This document shows positions 50,467 through 57,686 of a stretch of DNA of 64,000 bases, in pieces (position 1 is the first letter of the stretch; each line of letters opens with the position of its first letter). This DNA is from JACDQM01 sp044373315 (GTDB lineage: Bacteria; Pseudomonadota; Gammaproteobacteria; Burkholderiales; Burkholderiaceae_C). The stretch spans positions 1-64,000 of the forward strand of contig NZ_JBILQK010000001.1 in the NCBI RefSeq assembly GCF_044373315.1, read 5' to 3'. The position numbers were made by a program, and so were the translations under genes. A model generated the notes under the pieces. The model was not told where the DNA came from. It saw nothing but the letters and a program-made list of their open reading frames with translations, and ran no database searches.

Positions 50467-52071
50467 TCAGTGGCCCAGGCAGCGCGCCAGCGCTGCCCGG
50501 ACGGCGTTTTCATCAAAGCGGCGCCAGCGCGCTGCCACGTACTGGTCCGGACGGATCAGGTAAACCGTGCCGGGCTGGGCGTCATAGCGCTCTGAAAGAA
50601 CACCCTCGGCATCGAGCAGATCGCGGCCCACTTCCAGCAACTCAGCACTAATGCCGCCCAGCGCCACAGGCCGCGCGCCAGGGCCGAAGGCCAGCAGCGT
50701 GAAGCCACGGCCCAGCTGGTTCAACAGCCAGGCGTCCGCGCCGGCGATCTGCACTGGCGCATCGGCGCAGGGCGTGCCCGGCAGCATCCGGCCAATGAAG
50801 GCGTCTGCATCCAGCGTGTTCAGCGAGCAGCCCAGATAGTGCGTCGGCGTGGACAGCCGGCCGCTGTTGACCAGCGGACGCGCGAAGGCTTCGCTGCGCG
50901 CAAGCTCCAGCACCGCATTGCGCAGGCGCAGCGAGCTGCGGCTCTTGGGCGTGATGAAGTCGGTGGATCGGGTGGAGTTGCGCAGGTTGTCGTCGGCGGC
51001 CAGCGCGCGTTCCTCGTGATAGGTGTCGAGCAGGCTCTCAGGCGCCTGGCCGGCCAGGACCGCCGCCAGTTTCCAGGCTAGGTTGTCCACATCCTGGACG
51101 CCGCTGTTGGCGCCACGCGCGCCGAAAGGCGAGACCTGGTGCGCCGCGTCGCCCGCAAAGATCACACGGCCGTGGCGGAACTTGTCGATGCGTCGGCAGG
51201 CGAACTGGTAGACCGAGACCCATTCGAGTTCAAACTCCACGTCCTGGCCCAGCATGGCCTGGATGCGCGGGATAACGCGCTCGGGCTTCTTCTCTTCGAC
51301 CGGATCGGCTTCCCATCCGAGCTGGAAGTCGATGCGCCAGACGTTGTCGCACTGCTTGTGCAGCAGCACCGACTGGCCTGGGTGGAAGGGCGGATCGAAC
51401 CAGAACCAACGTTCTGTTGGAAACTCTGCCTTCATCACCACGTCGGCGATCAGGAACCGGTCCTGAAAGGCCTGGCCGGTGAACTCCGCCCCGACCATCT
51501 TGCGCGTGTCGCTGCTGGCGCCGTCGCAGGCGATCACCCAAGCGGCCTGCATGCTGAAGCGGCCATCGGGCGTCTCCACCTGCAGTTGCACGCCATCGGC
51601 GCCCTGCTCGAGGGCCAGCAGCTTGTGCTTCCAGCGCAGTTCGATCAACGGCTGCGCCATGCAGGCCTCGACCAGGTGCTCCTCCAAGTAGTACTGCTGC
51701 AGATTGATCATCGCCGGCAGCTTGTGCTGGGCCTCGGGCAGCAGGTCGAACTGGTAGGCCAGGCTATCGCGGTGGAAGACCTTACCGACCTGCCAGCGGA
51801 TGCCTTGCTCCACCAGCGGCGCAGCCACGCCCAGACGGTCCCAGAACTCCAACGCGCGCTTGGCGTAGCAGACGGCTCGCGAGCCAATCGACACACTGTT
51901 GTTGTCGTCGAGCAGCACCGTCCTGATCCCACGCGAGGCGCAGTCCAGCGCCATGCTCAGGCCAACCGGCCCGCCGCCGATGATCACGACCGGGTGGTGC
52001 TGTGCCTGGCCACTGAGCTGCTCCGCGCTCCGGTGGTACTCGAACTCGGGGTAGGTGTAGGTGTGCATCAT
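50467..52071 (-). CDS. FAD-dependent aromatic hydroxylase (PheA/TfdB/MhpA-like)
   Basis: A 534-residue class A flavoprotein monooxygenase. FAD motifs: VVIIGGGPVGLSMALDCASRG at about 27-46 (abbreviated), CDGASSDTRKMVG at about 180 and VIFAGDAAHQVSPFGARGANSG at about 315. The C-terminal thioredoxin-like domain is as in MhpA and phenol hydroxylases. It hydroxylates an aromatic ring with NAD(P)H and O2; the exact substrate cannot be read. Two adjacent ATGs (52071, 52068) are possible. Encoded 20 bp after the VOC gene and before DUF2783 and fahA; the product is expected to be a hydroquinone feeding a homogentisate-like route. Confidence 0.9.
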   Translation of the reverse strand: MMHTYTYPEFEYHRSAEQLSGQAQHHPVVIIGGGPVGLSMALDCASRGIRTVLLDDNNSVSIGSRAVCYAKRALEFWDRLGVAAPLVEQGIRWQVGKVFHRDSLAYQFDLLPEAQHKLPAMINLQQYYLEEHLVEACMAQPLIELRWKHKLLALEQGADGVQLQVETPDGRFSMQAAWVIACDGASSDTRKMVGAEFTGQAFQDRFLIADVVMKAEFPTERWFWFDPPFHPGQSVLLHKQCDNVWRIDFQLGWEADPVEEKKPERVIPRIQAMLGQDVEFELEWVSVYQFACRRIDKFRHGRVIFAGDAAHQVSPFGARGANSGVQDVDNLAWKLAAVLAGQAPESLLDTYHEERALAADDNLRNSTRSTDFITPKSRSSLRLRNAVLELARSEAFARPLVNSGRLSTPTHYLGCSLNTLDADAFIGRMLPGTPCADAPVQIAGADAWLLNQLGRGFTLLAFGPGARPVALGGISAELLEVGRDLLDAEGVLSERYDAQPGTVYLIRPDQYVAARWRRFDENAVRAALARCLGH

Positions 52072-52091
52072 TGCGATGTGCCCCGCCCTGC

Positions 52092-52640
52092 TCAGTCCTC
52101 GGCGCCGGTGAACTCTTTTTCGTGCATCCAGGCGGCATGCTTGGGCGCACGTTTGGTGCGGTTCCACTCCTCCAGCATCTCCCACTTGCAGGCGTCGAGC
52201 TTGGCGTACATCTCAGGCGTGCCCACATCAGCGGCCAATTCCAGACGATGGCCGTTAGGGTCGAAGAAATAGATGCTCTTGAAGATGGTGTGATCGGTCA
52301 CGCCCACCACCTCGATGCCGTCGGCCTGCAGGCGCGCCTTGGTCTCTTCCAGCGTCTTCACGCTGTCGACCTTGAAGGCAATGTGCTGCACCCAGTTCGG
52401 CGTGGCCTCGTCGCGCCCCATGGCCGGCGAATTGGGCAGCTCGAAGAAAGCCAGCACATTGCCATTACCGGCATCCATGAACAGATGCATATAGGGGTCA
52501 GGCGCCTGCGTGGACGGCACCTTGTCCTCCGCAATGGCGAGGACGAAGTCCATGCCCAGATGCTTGCGGTACCACTCGACCGTGGTCTTGGCATCGATAC
52601 AGCGGTAGGCGACGTGATGGATGCGCTCGATCTTCAACAT
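52092..52640 (-). CDS. VOC-fold metalloprotein (glyoxalase/extradiol dioxygenase superfamily)
   Basis: A 182-residue vicinal-oxygen-chelate protein with two beta-alpha-beta-beta-beta modules. Likely metal ligands: His9 in RIHHVAYR, His86 in WVQHIAFK and Glu134 in NGHRLELAA, the 2-His-1-carboxylate set of type I extradiol dioxygenases and related enzymes. The first module also has FFE (Glu67). The C-terminal 35 residues, EMYAKLDACKWEMLEEW onward, are an added helix. In this cluster it could open the ring produced by the flavin hydroxylase or rearrange an intermediate. Confidence 0.85.
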   Translation of the reverse strand: MLKIERIHHVAYRCIDAKTTVEWYRKHLGMDFVLAIAEDKVPSTQAPDPYMHLFMDAGNGNVLAFFELPNSPAMGRDEATPNWVQHIAFKVDSVKTLEETKARLQADGIEVVGVTDHTIFKSIYFFDPNGHRLELAADVGTPEMYAKLDACKWEMLEEWNRTKRAPKHAAWMHEKEFTGAED

Positions 52641-52693
52641 GATGACTGGTCTCCGTGTTTGCTAACTGATGGGGTGCTTCTGCTGCGTCCGGC

Positions 52694-53665
52694 TCAGACG
52701 TCTTCCAGCGCACGCCACATCGCGACATCGCGCTCGGCGGTCCAAATGCGCGGGTCGGGAAATTGCGTCGCTTCGTCGTAGGCACGTGTCACGTCGAAGG
52801 GCATGCAGTGGGCAAAGATCACCCACTTGCCGTACTTCTTCTCCAATTCGGCAAAGGTGGCCTTGTAGACAGCTTTCAGGTCTTCACCCTTGGCCACGCC
52901 GGCCTTCACATGGGCGAAGAGTTCACTGACAAAGGCGCGCGTGCCGGCCAAGCCCGCCGCTACATCCGCGGGCGTCTGCAGCGCCTTGCCTCGCCCGGGC
53001 ACCAGCTTGGCGGGCTGCAAGGCAGCGATGTTGTCCAGCGTCTGCGGCCAGTCCTGGAAGTAGGCATCGCCGGCATAGGGCGTGGCGTCGAACTCGACCA
53101 GATCGCCGGAGAACAGCACCCGGTCCTTGGGCAACCAGACCACCGTGTCACCCTTGGTGTGACCGCGCCCGAGCTGCAGAATCTGCACTTCCAGCGACCC
53201 CATCCACAAGGTCATCTTGCGGTTGAAGGTGATGGTGGGCCAGGTCATGCCGGCCGGCACGGTTTCGACGTTGCGGAACAGGCGCGGGAAGCGGCCGATC
53301 TCGCTGGCCTTGTCCTGCTCGCCGCGCTCGACGATCAGGTCATAAGTGTCCTGACTGGCGATGATTTGCTCGCAGCCCTCGGCCTTATAGGCCGAGGCAC
53401 CCAGGACGCGCACCGCGTGGTAATGCGAGAGCAGCACGTATTTGATCGGCTTGTCGGTCACCTCGCGGATGCGGCGGATCACGTCCTGCGCCATCAGCGG
53501 CGTGGCCTGCGTATCAATCACCATCACCGCGTCATCGCCGATCACGATGCCCGTGTTGGGGTCACCCTCAGCCGTGTAGGCGTAGGCATGCTCGGACAGC
53601 TTGTCGAAGCTGACCTGCTTCTCCTCCAGGTCAGCCTGGGACGCAAAGGTCTTAGCAGTGCTCAT
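52694..53665 (-). CDS. MBL-fold protein with a degenerate second metal site
   Basis: A 323-residue metallo-beta-lactamase-fold protein. The usual HxHxDH motif reads H81-Y-H83-A-V85-R86, so the site-2 Asp and His are Val and Arg. His169 (GHTKGD) and Asp188 (SGDLV) are kept, but the final His of the GHG motif is Arg225 (VPGRGKAL). Site 1 (His81, His83, His169) is intact, site 2 is not. The C-terminus adds KWVIFAHCMPFDVTRAYDEA, with another His/Cys. First gene of the catabolic operon, divergent from an IclR regulator. The reaction is unknown; a mononuclear hydrolase or lactonase-type step is possible. Confidence 0.85.
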   Translation of the reverse strand: MSTAKTFASQADLEEKQVSFDKLSEHAYAYTAEGDPNTGIVIGDDAVMVIDTQATPLMAQDVIRRIREVTDKPIKYVLLSHYHAVRVLGASAYKAEGCEQIIASQDTYDLIVERGEQDKASEIGRFPRLFRNVETVPAGMTWPTITFNRKMTLWMGSLEVQILQLGRGHTKGDTVVWLPKDRVLFSGDLVEFDATPYAGDAYFQDWPQTLDNIAALQPAKLVPGRGKALQTPADVAAGLAGTRAFVSELFAHVKAGVAKGEDLKAVYKATFAELEKKYGKWVIFAHCMPFDVTRAYDEATQFPDPRIWTAERDVAMWRALEDV

Positions 53666-53698
53666 GGCGCTTTGTCTCGCATTCGATGTTTAACAATG

Positions 53699-53772
53699 GC
53701 GAATTGATTCGCCCATGAGGAATTCAGGGCTTGATCTTAATCAGTTGATTTGTTAATGTCTAATCAATTAGA
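53699..53772. promoter_or_regulatory. Three short palindromes in the MBL/IclR divergent promoter
   Basis: GCGAAT-TG-ATTCGC (53699-53712), AATCA-GT-TGATT (53739-53750) and TCTAAT-CA-ATTAGA (53759-53772), each a perfect dyad with a 2-bp centre, lie within the 121 bp between the catabolic operon and the IclR gene. IclR-family proteins often bind two or more such sites to control the divergent operon and themselves. The AT-rich 53735-53785 part would also hold the promoters. Confidence 0.55.
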
Positions 53773-53786
53773 TCAATAGAAACCCT

Positions 53787-54584
53787 ATGTTCACTGAAAG
53801 CCCCGACACCAGCAACACGGACCGCAGCCCGCGCGGCATCCAAAGCGTCGAGGTGGGCGGGCAACTGCTGATCGCGCTCGCACAGCATGGTCGGCCTTTG
53901 CCGCTGAAGGAGTTGGCCACCGCAGCCGGCATGCCCGCTGCCAAGGCTCACCCCTATCTGGTCAGCTTCATCAAGCTGGGACTGGTGGAACAGGAAAGCG
54001 GCGGCGGCCACTACGGCCTGGGTCCGCTGGCGCTGCAACTCGGGCTGATCAGCCTTCAGCAGTACGACCCGGTGCGACTGGCGACGCCGCGAATCGAGGA
54101 GTTGGCGCTGCTACTCGGGCACACCGTTGCCATTGCGGTGTGGGGCAATCGCGGGCCGACCATCGTGCGCGTGGCCGAGGCACCCTCCCCCGTGCACATC
54201 AGCATGAGGCATGGCGTGGTGATGAGCTTGCGAGGCACAGCCTCAGGCCGACTCTTTGCGGCGCATCGACCGCGCCCTGAGTTGTTGGCAGCGCTGCAAG
54301 CAGAAGCAGCGCTCGATGGCGGGGATGCGCGCGTCGGCGCGGATTTTGAAAAGCTGCTGACACAAGCCCGGCAGCAAGGCCTCGCCAGTTCCCGTGATGG
54401 CGTCGTGCAAGGTGTCAGCGCCCTGGCAGCGCCAGTCTTCGATGAGCAGGGCCGCATGGTGCTGAGCCTGACTGCGATCGGCCCGAGCGGCAGCTTCGAT
54501 GCCAGCCTCAACGGCAGCGCAGCACTGAACTTGAAGCGATCGGGCTTGGACCTGTCACGCCAGCTTGGCTGGCGTGAGCGCTGA
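53787..54584 (+). CDS. IclR-family transcriptional regulator of the aromatic cluster
   Basis: A 265-residue regulator: winged helix-turn-helix at about 15-75 (GGQLLIALAQHGRPLPLKELATAAGM, abbreviated; AKAHPYLVSFIKLGL) and a GAF-like effector domain with MRHGVVMSLRGTASGRLFAA and GVSALAAPVFDEQGRMV. Divergent from the MBL-VOC-hydroxylase-fahA operon across 121 bp rich in palindromes, so it is the probable pathway-specific regulator. The effector is presumably the aromatic substrate. Confidence 0.9.
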   Translation: MFTESPDTSNTDRSPRGIQSVEVGGQLLIALAQHGRPLPLKELATAAGMPAAKAHPYLVSFIKLGLVEQESGGGHYGLGPLALQLGLISLQQYDPVRLATPRIEELALLLGHTVAIAVWGNRGPTIVRVAEAPSPVHISMRHGVVMSLRGTASGRLFAAHRPRPELLAALQAEAALDGGDARVGADFEKLLTQARQQGLASSRDGVVQGVSALAAPVFDEQGRMVLSLTAIGPSGSFDASLNGSAALNLKRSGLDLSRQLGWRER

Positions 54585-54598
54585 AGCGCAGAGGCGAT

Positions 54599-55330
54599 TC
54601 AGGCCGCTTGACGAGCCTGAGATTCCAGCTGGCAGAAGAGCCGGTCAAGCAGGCCGGCCTGTTCCTCGGGCCCGAAGAAATGCGGGTAGAGGGAGCGCGT
54701 CAGCCCGGCATTGCGCGCACCGCCGAGGCTGTCGATCTGCTGCTGCGCGTAGGCCAGATCCAGACACATCAACACCGCAGGTGCTTGCACACGCGGGTTC
54801 AGGCGCTCTTCGCTAGCGACCGTGAAACCCAGCATGCGCCGGTAATAGGCCACGTGGCGCGGGTTGACCTCGATCACCAGCAACTCGACCTCGTTGACCT
54901 GATGGGCATAGAGGTGGGCCGCATGAAACAGGCCAGCCAGCACGTTCACCGAGGTGATACCGTGCTCAAGGGCCAGTTGGGTGAATTCGCACAGGCGCAG
55001 CCCCTGGGCACGCAGCACCCGCATCTCTTCGGGGAAGGCCTCATCCGCTTTCAGGCCTTGCGCCGAGTCCAGGCGCACGCCCAAGGTACCCAGCGTACCG
55101 GCCGCTCCGCTAGCACTCAAGGTCAGCAACTGCGGCTCGGTCGCTGAGGACCAAGGCATCCGCAGGTAGCCACGTTGCGCGTACCGCTGGATCACCAGAC
55201 GCTGTGCCATCTCGCTCAAGGAGCCCGAGCGGGTGGCATGGATGGTGAAGCCGCCGTCCGCAGAAGAAGCCAGCGCGCTCAGGGGCAACGCAGTGGTCTG
55301 CGGCACTTGATGAAGGCTGTTGCTATGCAC
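54599..55330 (-). CDS. FeeM-like N-acyltransferase (GNAT/autoinducer-synthase fold)
   Basis: A 243-residue protein similar to N-acyl amino acid synthase FeeM and to acyltransferases linked to PEP-CTERM systems. Seen: ATRSGSLSEMAQRLVIQRYAQRGY at about 32-55 (abbreviated), LGTLGVRLDSAQGLKADE with the conserved substrate-entry acidic residues, CEFTQLAL, and EVNPRHVAYYRRMLGF at about 167-182, the acyl-acceptor motif. It probably transfers a fatty acyl group from ACP to an amine. Start is GTG at 55330, with a weak ribosome binding site. No exosortase genes are in the window. Confidence 0.8.
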   Translation of the reverse strand: MHSNSLHQVPQTTALPLSALASSADGGFTIHATRSGSLSEMAQRLVIQRYAQRGYLRMPWSSATEPQLLTLSASGAAGTLGTLGVRLDSAQGLKADEAFPEEMRVLRAQGLRLCEFTQLALEHGITSVNVLAGLFHAAHLYAHQVNEVELLVIEVNPRHVAYYRRMLGFTVASEERLNPRVQAPAVLMCLDLAYAQQQIDSLGGARNAGLTRSLYPHFFGPEEQAGLLDRLFCQLESQARQAA

Positions 55331-55395
55331 GGAAAGCCCGATCTATGAATTCGTTGGCGCGAGTCTAGCCTGCTATATCGACAGATTCGTGGCCA

Positions 55396-55423
55396 AACTG
55401 TAACGACTTGCGCTTACACAGTT
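55396..55423. repeat. Inverted repeat in the promoter of the FeeM-like gene
   Basis: AACTGTAA (55396-55403) and TTACA(C)AGTT (55414-55423) form a dyad around a 10-bp centre, 66 bp upstream of the GTG start. It could be an operator or a regulator-binding enhancer. Nothing else is recognisable in the 167-bp gap except a GC-rich stretch at 55440-55490. Confidence 0.4.
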
Positions 55424-55497
55424 CCCGTCGGGCCACAAGCCCCACACCTGGGGAAACCCCCATGCCTGCGGGGTACACCCGTCCACAGCCCTCAGGA

Positions 55498-56886
55498 TCA
55501 CGTCTGCGCCGATGCCTGCAGGTCGCCAAGCTCGACACGCGCCTGCAACAAGGCCTGCGCCACACGCCCATCTGCATGCCGCGCAGCAAGGTGCGGGTCG
55601 AACACGGCCTCAAGACTTGCGAGTGGCATCGCTGCAGCCAGCACGGCATCTCCTTGGAGCAACTCGCGGGCCAGTTGCCTCAGTGGCCGGCCCTGCTGCC
55701 TTACCTGCAGACACATTTGCTCGACACAAGCCTGGGCCGGCAAACGCCCCATCGAAGCGGCCAGCAAAAGCACCAGCCCTTCTGCGCAGACCAGATCCAG
55801 TTGACGATCGATGTTCTGAAGCATGCGGGCGGGATTGACGCGCAACGGCAAGGCCAGCGACAAGGCCTGCAGGCCGCTGTGGCAGCACTGCAGCAGGCCG
55901 GAAAACTCCGCCTGTTCGGCTTGCCACCCCCCCAGCCCCCGCTCATGCTCCTGATTCATGCACGCCAGCAGGGCCGCCACACGAACCGGTGCCCGCTTGG
56001 CGGCAGCTAGAGCCAGCAGGCAGGCCACCGGATTGTCCTTGCTCGCGTAGCCGCAAAGCCCGCTGCGCCCAGGCGCCAGGGGCTCGTTGATTTCGCCAAC
56101 TTCGGCCTGACTCAGCAAGGCCAGGTCACCCGCATACTTGCCGAGCACGCCACACAGCAGTCCGAGCTCGGCACCCAGGCGCACCCAACGGTCGCGCTGG
56201 GACTGCCAAGGCACAGCCGGCAACTGCAAGCCCAGTTCACGTGCCAGTTCAGCACCTACCGCATCTGCTTTCGCACCCAACGCAGCCTGCGTGCCGACCA
56301 AGCCGCCGAATTGCAGCAGAACGGCCTCGGCGGCCTGTTGACGCAGGCTTCGCGCACAGCGCAGCAACGGCGCCAACCAGCCCATGGCCTTAAAGCGCAG
56401 GCTGGTGACCTGGGCGGGCTGCATCAGCGTCCGCGCCAGCATCGGCATGGCCGGTGCGCCCTCGGCCAAACTCAGCAAACCCTCGCACAGGCGCAACAGG
56501 TCAGCGTCGATCAGGCGCAAGGCGCGCTGCGTCTGCAAGGCCAAGGCGGAGTCCAGCACATCCTGCCCGGTCGAACCCCAATGCACATAGCCGGCCGCCA
56601 CGGAATCGAACAAGGCGACTGTCTCGGTCAGCTTGTCGATGACCGGCAGCGCCAGGCTGCCAGCACGAGCGCTGGCGCCGACCAAAGCACTGACGTCATA
56701 GAGCTCGGCACGACAGAGGCTGCTGATGGCCTGTGCTGCGGCAGGCGGGATCAGACCCACCCTCGCCTGAGCGCGTGCCAGAGCCCCCTCGAAGTCCATC
56801 ATGGCCTGAACCATGGCCTGCTCGTCGAGCAGGCAGGCCATCTCGGACGTGGACAGGAAGCCCTCGAACACTGGCTGTGCCATCAA
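55498..56886 (-). CDS. PcaB-like protein (3-carboxy-cis,cis-muconate cycloisomerase family) with altered active site
   Basis: A 462-residue member of the fumarase/aspartase superfamily, closest in pattern to PcaB, which cyclises 3-carboxymuconate in the beta-ketoadipate pathway. YVHWGSTGQDVLDSA at about 100-114 resembles the family VHWGATSQD-DTA motif but has Gly for Ser. The signature loop reads PGRSGLCGYASKDNP at 272-286, where PcaB has PGKGGSSTMPHKRNP: the catalytic Ser pair is Leu-Cys and the Met is Tyr, while Lys and Asn remain. Activity as a cycloisomerase is therefore doubtful. No other pca genes are adjacent. Confidence 0.75.
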   Translation of the reverse strand: MMAQPVFEGFLSTSEMACLLDEQAMVQAMMDFEGALARAQARVGLIPPAAAQAISSLCRAELYDVSALVGASARAGSLALPVIDKLTETVALFDSVAAGYVHWGSTGQDVLDSALALQTQRALRLIDADLLRLCEGLLSLAEGAPAMPMLARTLMQPAQVTSLRFKAMGWLAPLLRCARSLRQQAAEAVLLQFGGLVGTQAALGAKADAVGAELARELGLQLPAVPWQSQRDRWVRLGAELGLLCGVLGKYAGDLALLSQAEVGEINEPLAPGRSGLCGYASKDNPVACLLALAAAKRAPVRVAALLACMNQEHERGLGGWQAEQAEFSGLLQCCHSGLQALSLALPLRVNPARMLQNIDRQLDLVCAEGLVLLLAASMGRLPAQACVEQMCLQVRQQGRPLRQLARELLQGDAVLAAAMPLASLEAVFDPHLAARHADGRVAQALLQARVELGDLQASAQT

Positions 56887-56948
56887 GGCCTTCCTTCATA
56901 AGAAAGTTGGCCACCCGCGTACTGCGGGCGGCCCTGTCGCATGCGCGC

Positions 56949-57686
56949 TCAGGCGGCGCGGTGCAGTTGCGCCAAACGCCCCATATTGCCCATCGAGACG
57001 CGGTGCATTTCCAGCAAGGCCAAGAGGCCGCTGCGATGCAGCTGCACCACCTGATCATCGGGCAGCTCGGCGAGCTTCTGTTCGTTGACGGCCAGGAAGC
57101 CATCCACATCGATCTTCTCGCCATCCGGCAAGGTGGCTTCGAAGCGCATGTCCTGCAGCAGATCCAGCGCCGCCAACTGCTCGCAGACCGAACGGGTGCG
57201 CTCGGCCTCGCGCTCAAAGTTTTCCAGGAAGGTCTTGGCGTTCATGATGAACTCGCTGGGCTGGCCGTCGGCCTCGAACAGCGGTGTGCCCTCGCTGGTC
57301 GAGAAGCCACGCCAGTCAGCATCGAAGCAGACTGCAATCTCGTTCTCGCTGATGCGTGCCATCGCGAAGGGAAAACGACGCAGATACGCAGGCATGTAGT
57401 TGCCGGTCCACTGGCCGTCCTTGACGAACAGGTTGCTGCCAGGCTTCAGGCCCAGAACAGCCAGCGGCGCGATCGCCTGCGGCGTACCGTCGGCCGGCTC
57501 ATCGCCGACACGCACAAACACCAGCGGAAACTCCTTGCAGGCGTCGGCGAACTCAACCGCCGTCAGGAACAGCGAGTTCAAGTTCTCGACCCGTTCCAGG
57601 GTCGACAGCTCTGTCTTCAAGCGCAGGTGCTTGTGCTGTTCTCGGTCCAGCGGCACCAGATTGCCGTACAGCGGGGGATTGCTCAT
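56949..57686 (-). CDS. SapC family protein
   Basis: A 245-residue protein of the SapC family (named from Caulobacter/Campylobacter S-layer loci, distinct from the ABC permease SapC). Seen: EHKHLRLKTE at about 17, EFADACKEFPLVFV, GLKPGSNLFVKDGQWTGNYMPAYLRRFPFA at about 80-108 (abbreviated) and a C-terminal GFLAVNEQKLAELPDDQ. No signal peptide or membrane segment. Function is not established. ATG at 57686 overlaps the CorC stop by ATGA, indicating coupling. Confidence 0.87.
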   Translation of the reverse strand: MSNPPLYGNLVPLDREQHKHLRLKTELSTLERVENLNSLFLTAVEFADACKEFPLVFVRVGDEPADGTPQAIAPLAVLGLKPGSNLFVKDGQWTGNYMPAYLRRFPFAMARISENEIAVCFDADWRGFSTSEGTPLFEADGQPSEFIMNAKTFLENFEREAERTRSVCEQLAALDLLQDMRFEATLPDGEKIDVDGFLAVNEQKLAELPDDQVVQLHRSGLLALLEMHRVSMGNMGRLAQLHRAA

